Shown here: positions 47,507-54,758 of the stretch, piece after piece
How positions within the stretch are numbered: the first letter of the stretch is position 1
Layout of the letters: the number at the start of each line of letters is the position of its first letter
Assembly: GCA_017472255.1 (NCBI GenBank)
Contig: JAFUQU010000011.1
Coordinates: forward strand, 248,001-312,000
Length of the DNA stretch: 64,000 bases
Source of the DNA: Clostridia bacterium
Lineage (GTDB): Bacteria; Bacillota; Clostridia; Oscillospirales; CAG-272
Reading direction: 5' to 3'
Translations under genes and position numbers: made by a program
The notes under the pieces: generated by a model
Told to the model about the DNA's origin: nothing
Databases searched by the model: none
What the model saw: only the letters and a program-made list of their open reading frames with translations

Positions 47507-48089
47507 TATAATAATGAAGATAAATGCTCTTTCCTTCGCCTACGACGGACCGCTGATCGAAGGTTTTTCGCTGACGCTTCACGAGGGCGAACGGGTCTGC
47601 CTGTCCGCGGCGTCGGGCAAGGGCAAGACGACGCTGCTTCGGCTGATTGCCGGGCTGGAGCGTCCCTCCGGCGGGGGGATTGCACTTTGCGGGTCGGTGC
47701 GCTATCTTTTTCAGGAGGATCGGCTGCTGCCGTGGTTTACCTTGGAAAAAAATCTGACGCTGGTCGGCGCGGCGCCGGAACAGGCGAGGGAAGTCCTCGC
47801 GGACGTTGGGTTGGAAGGATGGGCGGGCGCTTATCCGGACGAGCTGAGCGGCGGCATGAAGCGTCGTGCGGCGATTGCGCGGCTGATCTGTCTGCCGCGC
47901 GTTGAGCGGGAGCTGCTCCTGCTGGACGAACCCTTCAATGGCATTGACGCGGCGACGCTGGATTTGGTGCAGGAAGCGCTGGAGCGGCGATTTTCCGGCG
48001 CGGCGTGGCTGATGGTGACGCATAAAAAAGAGGAAGCGGCGCGGTTCGGCGCGCGGGTAATGGACGCGAAATTTTTGCCCGGCGATTGA
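47496..48089 (+). CDS. ABC transporter ATP-binding protein, short
   Basis: 197 residues, about 50 shorter than SsuB/TauB. Walker A reads 'AASGKGKTT', where the first Gly of G-x4-GK-T is Ala. Q-loop 'YLFQEDRLLPWFTL', signature 'LSGGMKRRAAIARL', Walker B 'LLLLDEPFNGID' and 'MVTHKKEEAARF' are otherwise intact. 'FQEDRLLPW' is the nitrate/sulfonate subfamily mark. The protein ends soon after the H-loop, so the usual C-terminal part is absent. Third gene of the operon. Confidence 0.85.
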   Translation: MDDNIIMKINALSFAYDGPLIEGFSLTLHEGERVCLSAASGKGKTTLLRLIAGLERPSGGGIALCGSVRYLFQEDRLLPWFTLEKNLTLVGAAPEQAREVLADVGLEGWAGAYPDELSGGMKRRAAIARLICLPRVERELLLLDEPFNGIDAATLDLVQEALERRFSGAAWLMVTHKKEEAARFGARVMDAKFLPGD

Positions 48090-48179
48090 GCAACAGGGGT
48101 CAAAACGCGAGATATCGGGCGATTTCGCGAGGTTTTGCTAAGCTAAATTAAATTTTTGAAGATTTTTTCTCGAAACCCC

Positions 48180-48208
48180 TTGACAAAGCGTGCGGGGTGT
48201 GGTATAAT
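48180..48208 (+). promoter_or_regulatory. Consensus sigma-A promoter of rplM-rpsI
   Basis: -35 TTGACA (48180-48185), -10 TATAAT (48203-48208), spacer 17 bp: perfect consensus, as expected for ribosomal protein genes. Confidence 0.9.
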
Positions 48209-48210
48209 AT

Positions 48211-48300
48211 TGCACGTTGAGAAAAGATTTTTATGGGACTCCCATGAGGCTTGCAAGCCTATGTTCCCTTAAATGTCAAATTAAAGTATATCACGGAGGA
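48211..48300 (+). promoter_or_regulatory. Candidate ribosomal-protein leader upstream of rplM
   Basis: The leader of about 90 bases holds two adjacent small hairpins, ATGGG/CCCAT (48233-48245) and AGGCT/AGCCT (48247-48260), then a TTCCC that could pair with GGGA of the first. Firmicutes rplM operons are known to have an autogenous L13 leader; I cannot confirm the consensus by eye. Confidence 0.45.
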
Positions 48301-48307
48301 ATTAGCA

Positions 48308-48739
48308 ATGTCCACATACATGGCTAAAAAAGAAACCCTCGAGCGTAAATGGTACGTGATCGACGCGGCTGACAAGCCCCTCGGCAAGACCGCCGTTCTG
48401 GCCGCTACCATCCTCAGAGGTAAGCACAGACCCGAATTCACCCCCAACGTTGACTGCGGCGAATTCGTCATCATCATCAACGCTTCCAAGGCAGTTCTCA
48501 CCGGCAAGAAGCTGGATCAGAAGTTCTACCGCCGCCATTCCGGTTACATCGGCGGTCTCAAGGAGACCAGCTATCGTACCCTGATGGCAACCAAGCCCGA
48601 GCTGGCTATGCAGCTGGCTGTTAAGGGTATGCTTGCGAAGAACACCCTCGGCGACGCACAGATCGCACGTCTGAAGGTTTACGCAGGTTCCGAGCACAAG
48701 CAGCAGGCTCAGAAGCCCGTGGCTTATCCGGCTGAATGA
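48308..48739 (+). CDS. rplM: 50S ribosomal protein L13
   Basis: 143 residues from 48308 ([20 protein letters not shown]), 7 bases after GGAGGA; an in-frame start at 48251 is inside the leader hairpins. '[37 protein letters not shown]' (parts), '[13 protein letters not shown]' and '[27 protein letters not shown]' are L13 landmarks. Co-transcribed with rpsI. Confidence 0.97.
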   Translation: MSTYMAKKETLERKWYVIDAADKPLGKTAVLAATILRGKHRPEFTPNVDCGEFVIIINASKAVLTGKKLDQKFYRRHSGYIGGLKETSYRTLMATKPELAMQLAVKGMLAKNTLGDAQIARLKVYAGSEHKQQAQKPVAYPAE

Positions 48740-48760
48740 ACACGAAAGGAAGAGTAAGAT

Positions 48761-49162
48761 ATGTATACAAGTGCTAAGCCGTACTTCTATGGTACCGGCA
48801 GAAGAAAGAAATCCATCGCGCGCGTTCGCATCGTTCCCGGCACCGGCGCTATCACCGTCAACGGCAAGAATGTTGACGAGTACTTCGGTCTCGAGACTCT
48901 GAAGCTCATCATCAATCAGCCCTTTGGCGTAACCGCTACCGAGGGCAAGTTCGACATCATCGCCAACGTTAAGGGCGGCGGTCTTTCCGGTCAGGCAGGC
49001 GCTATCCGCCACGGTCTGTCCCGCGCTCTGCTTCAGGCTGACGAAACCTATCGTCCCGCTCTGAAGAAGGCTGGCTTCCTCACTCGTGACCCGAGAATGA
49101 AGGAAAGAAAGAAGTACGGTCTGAAGGCCGCACGTCGCGCAAGCCAGTTCTCCAAGAGATAA
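48761..49162 (+). CDS. rpsI: 30S ribosomal protein S9
   Basis: 133 residues. '[18 protein letters not shown]', 'NGKNVDEYF', '[19 protein letters not shown]' and the basic C-terminal '[27 protein letters not shown]' (parts; the SKR tail reaches the P-site tRNA) are complete. Ribosome site AAAGGAAGAG. Confidence 0.97.
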   Translation: MYTSAKPYFYGTGRRKKSIARVRIVPGTGAITVNGKNVDEYFGLETLKLIINQPFGVTATEGKFDIIANVKGGGLSGQAGAIRHGLSRALLQADETYRPALKKAGFLTRDPRMKERKKYGLKAARRASQFSKR

Positions 49163-49184
49163 GTCACGCGCATACCAAAATCGC

Positions 49185-49216
49185 AAACGCGGTGGAGCTT
49201 TCCACCGCGTTTTTGA
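49185..49216 (+). terminator. Terminator of rplM-rpsI
   Basis: A 12-bp stem AAACGCGGTGGA/TCCACCGCGTTT (49185-49196 with 49201-49212) with loop GCTT, followed by TT. Confidence 0.92.
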
Positions 49217-49223
49217 TATAATA

Positions 49224-49252
49224 TTGACAAAAGACGGTTTTCATGATAAAAT
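49224..49252 (+). promoter_or_regulatory. Sigma-A promoter of the toxin-antitoxin pair
   Basis: -35 TTGACA (49224-49229) and -10 TAAAAT (49247-49252), spacer 17 bp. Confidence 0.75.
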
Positions 49253-49271
49253 AATAGCAGGAGGTGTTTTT

Positions 49272-49541
49272 ATGATGAACCAGATAAGACAAACTTCTGA
49301 GTTGAAGGATAACCTGCTCCAGCTCACAAAGATTGCTGAGGAAACGTCCGAGCCGCTTTTCTTTCGTGAGGCTGGCTATGCAGACATGGTTTTACTGAGC
49401 CGTCAGGCTTTTGAAAAACTATTATTTGACAACGAAGTGTATTTCAAGCTGCTGGAAGCGGAGCGGGATGAGGAATTGTCAGATACGACATATACAAAGG
49501 AAGAAATTCTGAACGATATTGATAACGCCTTGATGGAATGA
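49272..49541 (+). CDS. Phd/YefM-family antitoxin
   Basis: 89 residues from 49272 (MMNQIRQTSELKDN), with AGGAGGTG upstream; the longer frame from 49224 begins inside the promoter. 'IRQTSELKDNLLQLTKIAEETSEPLFFREAGYADMVLLSRQAFEKLL' (parts) is the Phd/YefM fold in the form common in Clostridia. It ends 4 bp before the toxin gene. Antitoxin-toxin complexes of this type usually repress their own promoter. Confidence 0.85.
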   Translation: MMNQIRQTSELKDNLLQLTKIAEETSEPLFFREAGYADMVLLSRQAFEKLLFDNEVYFKLLEAERDEELSDTTYTKEEILNDIDNALME

Positions 49542-49545
49542 CAAA

Positions 49546-49854
49546 ATGTACAATATTCTATATCTGAAAACGGCGCGTCAGGATATGATAGACATTGCTC
49601 GTTATATTCAAACCGAATTGGATAATCCGTTGGCTGCAAAGAAATTGATTGAAAAAATTATGGATGCAATTGATGGGTTGTCCGAATTCCCGTTTGCTTA
49701 CCCCGTATACCCTTCAACACGGAAACTTAAAAACGAGTACAGGAAACGAACTGTCGATAACTACATCGTATTTTATTATATTGACAAGGATAAAATGACT
49801 GTAAAAATTTCACGCGTCATTTACGCAAAAAGAGATATAACCAAATTGCTATAA
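49546..49854 (+). CDS. RelE/ParE-family toxin
   Basis: 102 residues. 'YLKTARQDMIDIARYIQTELDNPLAAKKLIEKI' (parts), 'FPFAYPVYPSTRKLKNEYRKRTVDNYIVFYYID' and the C-terminal 'VKISRVIYAKRDITKLL' match the ParE/RelE toxin family. 'Y.V.Y.ID' and 'VI.AKRDI..LL' are its most conserved parts. It would be an mRNA endonuclease or gyrase poison; the branch is closer to ParE by the RDI ending. Complete module with the antitoxin upstream. Confidence 0.88.
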   Translation: MYNILYLKTARQDMIDIARYIQTELDNPLAAKKLIEKIMDAIDGLSEFPFAYPVYPSTRKLKNEYRKRTVDNYIVFYYIDKDKMTVKISRVIYAKRDITKLL

Positions 49855-49892
49855 CTGTAAAAATGAGAGCTATGCTTCCAAAGGAGCCGCCC

Positions 49893-50090
49893 ATGCCTGA
49901 GAAAAAGCAAATCAAACGTCTCGCCCAGTCCTGCGAAACCTGCGAGTTTTACGACTGGGACGACGATATGCAGGAGAACGTCTGCATCGCCAATCTGGAC
50001 GAGGACGAATATTACCGTATGATGTCCAGCCCGCGCTGCCCGTTCTACAAATATTACAACGAATACAAGAGCGTCCAAAAGCAGAATTAA
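49893..50090 (+). CDS. Small cysteine-containing protein, DUF6472-like
   Basis: 65 residues from the ATG at 49893, 8 bases after AAAGGAG. 'CETCEFYDWDDDMQENVC' and 'DEDEYYRMMSSPRCPFYKYYNEY' give a Cys-x2-Cys ... Cys ... Cys pattern typical of DUF6472 family proteins in Clostridia, possibly binding zinc or iron. Function unknown. It starts 38 bp after the toxin gene. Confidence 0.7.
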   Translation: MPEKKQIKRLAQSCETCEFYDWDDDMQENVCIANLDEDEYYRMMSSPRCPFYKYYNEYKSVQKQN

Positions 50091-50104
50091 CGAAACTGTT
50101 TCGT
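50090..50104. promoter_or_regulatory. Odd-length palindromic operator
   Basis: ACGAAA-CTG-TTTCGT, a perfect 15-bp dyad ending 10 bp upstream of the -35 box at 50115. It is the same motif as the pair at 41691-41725. Confidence 0.75.
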
Positions 50105-50114
50105 AAAAACCGCC

Positions 50115-50143
50115 TTGACAAAGCCTTTGCGCCATGATATAAT
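50115..50143 (+). promoter_or_regulatory. Consensus sigma-A promoter of the 50177 gene
   Basis: -35 TTGACA (50115-50120), -10 TATAAT (50138-50143), spacer 17 bp. Confidence 0.87.
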
Positions 50144-50176
50144 GCTGGTAACACCAAATCCGAAAGGAGCATTACC

Positions 50177-52096
50177 ATGCACAACTATTCGATCATGCGT
50201 CTGGATGTGTCGCACGCCGACGAAATCTGCGCGGATATCGCCCGCCAGTATGAGCAGGGAATCGCATCCTGCGCGCTCTTTATGATGACCCTAGTCCCCG
50301 AAGGCGACCCGTCCAACCCCGGTTCCGTCATCGATAAAGCGTCCATCCTCTGCGAGCAGTACGACATCTTCCGGGACAAGCTGGCGGCCATGGGATTATC
50401 CTGCGGCATCCTCGCTCAGGCAACCATCGGTCACGGCTACCCGCTGAACCATATGTTCCCGTTCACCCAGCTGACCAACCTGACCGACGGACGCAAAGGC
50501 AACACCGTCTGCCCCTACGACGAGGCTTACCGCGAGTTCATGAAGGGTCAGTTCGCCATCCTCGCCGCCCACAAACCGGACATTATCATGGTGGACGACG
50601 ATTTCCGCCTGATGGGAGGGCGTGTCGGCAAGGGCTGCGCCTGCGATCTCCACATGAAGCGTGTCCGCGAGCTGCTGGGACGCGACATCTCCCGCGAGGA
50701 GCTGAACGACCGCATCTTCCGGGACAACGACGAAACCGTCCGCGCCGCCTTCGTTGAAACTCAGCGCGAGTCTCTGCTGGACTGCGCACGCGCCTATCGC
50801 GCGGGCATCGATTCGGTGAATCCCAAGCTCCCCGGCGCGTTCTGCATCGTCGGCAACGACACCGAATTCGGCGCCGAAATCGGCAAAATCCTTGCGGGCG
50901 AGGGCAATCCCAACATCATCCGTGTCAACAACGGCACCTATACCTCCCCCGGCGCGCGCAATCTGTCCCACGCCATGTTCCGCGCCGCCAGCCAAATCGC
51001 TCTGCTGGACGAGGCGGACGTAATTCTCGCCGAAACCGATACCTGCCCGCAGAACCGCTATTCCACCTCCGCCCACTTCCTGCACAGCCATTTTACCGGA
51101 ACCATCCTCGAGGGCGCTGCCGGCGCAAAGCATTGGATTACCCGCGCGGGCTATGAGCCTGCCAGCGGCGAAGCTTACCGCCGTATTTTAGCGAAGAACG
51201 CCGGATTCTATCAGGCGCTGGCCGATTTGCTGCCCTCGCTGCACTGGAGAGGCTGCCGGATTCCCGTTCCCGCCAAGCCCGCGTATCTGCCCGCCGACGC
51301 AAGCCGCAACGGCTGGTACAACTGCGTGCTGGAACGCCTGGGCTTCCCGATGTACTTCTCCAAGCATGACGGCGGCGTGCTCTGTCTGGACGGCGCCGCG
51401 GACAAAGCAATCCCCGACGAGGATTTGCTGAGGGCGCTGGCAGGAAAGGTCTTCCTTTCCTCCGAATCGGCGGCAAGGCTGATTGGGCGCGGCTTCGGCA
51501 AATATCTGGGCGTGGACGTGCGCCCGTGGAACGGACGCCGCGCCAGCGGTGAACTGCTTCCCAACGGCAATACCTGCAACGCCCAAATGCAGGTGCGCGA
51601 ACTGATTCCCACCGAAGGCGCAGTCTCCCATTCCACCGTCTACCACGTTCCGGACGGCAAGACGCGAGAACCGCTTTTCCCGGGTGTGGTCAGCTACAAA
51701 AACGAATTGGGCGGTCTGATCGTCACCTTCAGCGGCACACCCAAGGCGGCGTTCAACTTCCAGGAAGCGTTCTCCTTCCTGAACGAATCCCGCAAGGCGC
51801 AGATGACCGATCTGCTCAAAACCTGCGGCGAGCTGCCTGTCTGGTACACCGGCGACGCGGAGGTTTATATGCGCTGCGCCGATCTGCCCGACGACTCCTA
51901 TATGGCGGCAGTCTTCAACATCGGACTTGACCCGCTGGACGACCTGCCGCTGGCCTGCGACCGCCCCGTGAAGCGGGAGCAGCGGCTTATGCCCGACGGA
52001 AGCCGCGCCGACGTGACCTTCACCGCCGACGGTGAACGGCTCAATGTGAACGTCCCCGCTGGCATCCTCGACCCGGTGGTATTGTTTATTGATTAA
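50177..52096 (+). CDS. Large cytosolic protein resembling a TIM-barrel glycoside hydrolase
   Basis: 639 residues, no signal peptide. Start after GAAAGGAGC. A barrel-like N-terminal half holds 'GVDSVNPKLPGAFC'-type strands and two acidic blocks: 'DIIMVDDDFRLMGG' with 'GCACDLHMKRVRELLGRDISREEL' (about residues 137-175) and 'ILAETDTCPQNRYSTSAHFLHSHF' (about 282-305). The paralogue at 54755 keeps both ('LLMIDDDLRLSSH', 'GCACPLHLAELSRRLGRPVSREEL', 'VFTEGDVYPRPRYVVPAAFVEGF'). Conserved Asp and Glu on barrel strands suggest a retaining or inverting glycosidase; I recognise no named family. The C-terminal 200 residues look beta-rich. Confidence 0.55.
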   Translation: MHNYSIMRLDVSHADEICADIARQYEQGIASCALFMMTLVPEGDPSNPGSVIDKASILCEQYDIFRDKLAAMGLSCGILAQATIGHGYPLNHMFPFTQLTNLTDGRKGNTVCPYDEAYREFMKGQFAILAAHKPDIIMVDDDFRLMGGRVGKGCACDLHMKRVRELLGRDISREELNDRIFRDNDETVRAAFVETQRESLLDCARAYRAGIDSVNPKLPGAFCIVGNDTEFGAEIGKILAGEGNPNIIRVNNGTYTSPGARNLSHAMFRAASQIALLDEADVILAETDTCPQNRYSTSAHFLHSHFTGTILEGAAGAKHWITRAGYEPASGEAYRRILAKNAGFYQALADLLPSLHWRGCRIPVPAKPAYLPADASRNGWYNCVLERLGFPMYFSKHDGGVLCLDGAADKAIPDEDLLRALAGKVFLSSESAARLIGRGFGKYLGVDVRPWNGRRASGELLPNGNTCNAQMQVRELIPTEGAVSHSTVYHVPDGKTREPLFPGVVSYKNELGGLIVTFSGTPKAAFNFQEAFSFLNESRKAQMTDLLKTCGELPVWYTGDAEVYMRCADLPDDSYMAAVFNIGLDPLDDLPLACDRPVKREQRLMPDGSRADVTFTADGERLNVNVPAGILDPVVLFID

Positions 52097-52103
52097 AAAA
52101 TGG

Positions 52104-52142
52104 AAGCATCCGAATGCTGATACGGCATCCGGATGCTTTTTA
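52104..52142. terminator. Terminator between convergent genes
   Basis: Stem AAGCATCCG/CGGATGCTT (52104-52112 with 52130-52138), extended inward by ATGC/GCAT, followed by TTTT. Confidence 0.85.
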
Positions 52143-52143
52143 A

Positions 52144-53112
52144 TTAAATTTTCCTGACCGGGCGGATTTCCTTCCAGAAGCGCGCCGGATCGTGATAGAA
52201 GTACGCGATTCTGCCGGGCGAGGTGTCATAGCAGTACCCGGTACCCGCGAAATCAAAGGCGGAAATGGCGTCCGCGACCTTTCGCTCCACGCTGTGGTTC
52301 TCCTGCTCGTAGTCGAACGGTCCGTGCTCGAAGACGATGTAGTCCGCTTCGGGAATGTCCATCAACAGCAGCTGCGGCGGGATTTCGCCCGCATAATCGC
52401 TGGGCAGCCGCACGCCGTAACATTCCGCGCGGGGGATTCCATAGCAGAAGGGCTTGCCGGAAGGATCGTGGAGGAACGCCATAATCTGTCCGCAGCCGCT
52501 GTTCGGTTCACAGCCGCCCTCGTCGTCCAGCTTGCCCCGAACGCTGTCCAGTAGTCCGCAGATTGTGTCGCAATCCTGCCCCGGAATATGCTCCTGCTTC
52601 TTCCAGAAGTCCCAGTAACCGTTGCTTTCATAGTTCCGAATGTGCAGGAATTTGTGCGCAGGGATGGTTACAAAATAAATTTTGATGCCGCCTTGAGATT
52701 TCATCATGCCGATTTCTCCGATTCCGAAAAAGTAGCGATCGAAGGGGTTGATTTTGGTTCGCAGAACGACCGGTACGGGATGCTTCCGGTAATCGCCGGG
52801 CGTGACGCTGTACGCCGATTTGAACGCGCGGGTGAACGCTTCGTGGGACGCGAAGCCGTAATCCAGCGCAATATCGAGAATCCGCCGGTCGCTGTCCCGA
52901 ACCTCCTTCAGCGCGAACGCCAGCCTTCGCCGCCGCAGATAGTCCTTGAACTGCATTCCTATGATTTCCCGGAATTTCCTCGAAGTGTGATATTCGGAAT
53001 ATCCCAGCTTCCGGGAAAGCCGGCTCAGCGTCAGCGCCTCATCGTCGTGCCGCAGGATGCAGCGGTCAATTTCGTCCACAATGACCTGAATCTGCTGCCG
53101 CCACTCGTACAT
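52144..53112 (-). CDS. AraC-family regulator with GyrI-like effector domain
   Basis: 322 residues. The double HTH is N-terminal: 'LTLSRLSRKLGYSEYHTSRKFREIIGMQFKDYLRRRRLAFAL' (about 28-70, parts) and 'ILDIALDYGFASHEAFTRAFKSAYSVTPGDYRK' (about 78-110). The C-terminal part (about 140-320) has 'KIYFVTIPAHKFLHIRNY', 'YIVFEHGPFDYE' and 'AISAFDFAGTGYCYD', resembling the GyrI-like/Rob effector-binding fold. It is convergent with the hydrolase-like gene 50177 and may control it. It lacks any obvious promoter of its own. Confidence 0.82.
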   Translation of the reverse strand: MYEWRQQIQVIVDEIDRCILRHDDEALTLSRLSRKLGYSEYHTSRKFREIIGMQFKDYLRRRRLAFALKEVRDSDRRILDIALDYGFASHEAFTRAFKSAYSVTPGDYRKHPVPVVLRTKINPFDRYFFGIGEIGMMKSQGGIKIYFVTIPAHKFLHIRNYESNGYWDFWKKQEHIPGQDCDTICGLLDSVRGKLDDEGGCEPNSGCGQIMAFLHDPSGKPFCYGIPRAECYGVRLPSDYAGEIPPQLLLMDIPEADYIVFEHGPFDYEQENHSVERKVADAISAFDFAGTGYCYDTSPGRIAYFYHDPARFWKEIRPVRKI

Positions 53113-53178
53113 TTTCTGTTACCTCGCTTCCATCGCTCTGTAACCATTATACAGGAAATCGGCGCGCGGCGCTTGATT

Positions 53179-53502
53179 TCAGTTGCTGTCTTTCCGCTTA
53201 TGCCGCCGCACCAGCCATATAATGCCGTAAAGCACCCACGCGGCAAGATCACCGATCGAAATGATGCCCAAAAGAATCGCCATAATGGCCGCCCCCAGCT
53301 CATACCAGCTGCTGGTGTCAAAAAAACCATGATAATAGAGGAAAGTAAGGAAAAAGAGCAGCACAAGTATGTACACGGGAATCAGCTTGAGCGCCGCGCG
53401 CCGCAGCTTGAAGCAGCAGAACGCCTGCACCGCAAAAAGGAACAGAATGCCGATTGCCATGACCACTTCAAAAGGAATTTCGGGACCTCCATTCAATGAC
53501 AT
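53179..53502 (-). CDS. Small membrane protein, unknown function
   Basis: 107 residues with three strongly hydrophobic helices (about 12-32, 38-58, 68-98) and a basic C-terminal tail (RRHKRKDSN), so the C-terminus is probably cytosolic. Ribosome site GGAGGTGTTCCC and a consensus promoter support it as a real gene. I recognise no family. Confidence 0.65.
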   Translation of the reverse strand: MSLNGGPEIPFEVVMAIGILFLFAVQAFCCFKLRRAALKLIPVYILVLLFFLTFLYYHGFFDTSSWYELGAAIMAILLGIISIGDLAAWVLYGIIWLVRRHKRKDSN

Positions 53503-53537
53503 GGGAACACCTCCCCAAAAGCGTTCGATATGATATC

Positions 53538-53566
53538 ATTATACCATACCGCCCCCCTTTTGTCAA
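53538..53566 (-). promoter_or_regulatory. Consensus sigma-A promoter of the small membrane protein
   Basis: Minus-strand -35 TTGACA (53561-53566) and -10 TATAAT (53538-53543), spacer 17 bp. Confidence 0.85.
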
Positions 53567-53615
53567 GAAACTTCAACCAAACAACCAATTAGCAATCCAG
53601 CCCTAAAAAAGAACT

Positions 53616-53885
53616 TTCAACACGCGAAACAAATCTGTACAGACCCGATTTTCTGTAAGGGGCAGGGGCCCCTGGAAGCAAAATCGCTCTAGGACGCTTT
53701 CGCCATGTTCGCACAAAACGCGAGTTGCGTTGCACTCGCAACCAAGTTTGAAAGCGTTCCTTCGTGGGTGCAGAAACCTCCGAGACGGTAAACCGTCCCG
53801 GAGGAAAATTAAAATTACCCTCACCATAAAGCTTTTGCACAGCCTTTTCCACGACCTCGCGACGCGAGGTCGTAAAAGCGCGTTC
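53616..53885 (+). repeat. Dispersed intergenic repeat, long copy B
   Basis: About 270 bp co-linear with 24650-24920. Shared blocks include ACAAATC, CCCGATTT, GGGGCAGGG, AATCGCTC, GCACTCGCAACCAAGT, the hairpin GACGGTAAACCGTC (about 53788-53801), AATTACCCTCA, and AAAGCTTTTGCACAGCC. The last hairpin is ACCTCGCG/CGCGAGGT here versus GCCCTCGC/GCGAGGGC in copy A, a compensated change that points to a conserved RNA or DNA fold. It fills most of the 386-bp gap at 53503-53888. Confidence 0.8.
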
Positions 53886-53888
53886 CCC

Positions 53889-54758
53889 TTATTGATTCAG
53901 CAGAACCAGCGCCGCAATACCGAGAGCTGCGCCGGCGTGTTGGCGTTTGGATAGCTTTTCTTTGTAGAGGAGGAGGGAGAAGGCGAAGGCGGTGATGATT
54001 TGTCCGGCGCTGATGACGGGGAAGAAGATTGATGCGGCGACGGTGGCGGTGATGACCATGACAAGCAGATTCGTCGCGCCGTTGGCGGCGCCGCAGAGAA
54101 GGGCGTATATTGCGCCTTGTCGGAGGAAACTGCTGAATTTGCTGCGGTCGCTCACGAGCGCCGCGATGAACAGTCCCGCCGTTACAAGCGCCAGCGCGGC
54201 GATCATGAACTCGTTTTTGTACGCGCCGTCAAAGGCGTTCTGCTGCGCTTTCTGGATGATGGAGCAGAAGCCGTTGCCGGCGAACGACAGCAGAACATAG
54301 ACAATCCAGCGCAGATTGATCTTCCGCTCGCCTTCCGATTTGTCCGCGCGCATCAGCCAGAGCGAGACAAACAGACAGCCAAGTCCCGCCAGCGTTACGG
54401 CGTGCAGCGATTCGCCAAGGAAAATCAATCCATAAAGAGTCGGAAGCACCAGCGAATAAGACGAAATCAGCGACGTCAGCCCGAACGGTCCCACCGCCAG
54501 CGCCAGAAAGGAGAAGAGAACCGCCGTTCCGTAGGCCGCAGCGAACCCGATGGAATAGGCGTAGAGCGCCGGGTCGGCGGGGAAGTGCATTCCCCCCGCC
54601 AGCGCCGACACTACGAAGAAGCAGAGCGCGGTCAACGACTGCGCGGCGTTGAACATCGAGCCAGCCGTGTCCTCGCCCGCCCGCTGATTGTACTGCTTGC
54701 GAAGCACACTCTGGATGGATGCGGTGAATATGCAGAGAAAAATCAGGAAAATTGTCAC
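53889..54758 (-). CDS. EamA/DMT-superfamily transporter
   Basis: 289 residues with ten predicted helices in two EamA repeats (about 3-140 and 150-289). 'SLISSYSLVLPTLYGLIFLGESLHAVTLAGLGCLFVSLWLM' (parts) and 'IFFPVISAGQIITAFAFSLLLYKEKLSKRQHAGAALGIAALVLL' (parts) are the characteristic helix-9/10 ends. It starts with GTG at 54758, overlapping the stop of the hydrolase-like gene (GTGA), so the two are coupled. It may export or import the product or substrate of that protein; the family carries nucleotide sugars, amino acids and other metabolites. Confidence 0.85.
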   Translation of the reverse strand: MTIFLIFLCIFTASIQSVLRKQYNQRAGEDTAGSMFNAAQSLTALCFFVVSALAGGMHFPADPALYAYSIGFAAAYGTAVLFSFLALAVGPFGLTSLISSYSLVLPTLYGLIFLGESLHAVTLAGLGCLFVSLWLMRADKSEGERKINLRWIVYVLLSFAGNGFCSIIQKAQQNAFDGAYKNEFMIAALALVTAGLFIAALVSDRSKFSSFLRQGAIYALLCGAANGATNLLVMVITATVAASIFFPVISAGQIITAFAFSLLLYKEKLSKRQHAGAALGIAALVLLNQ

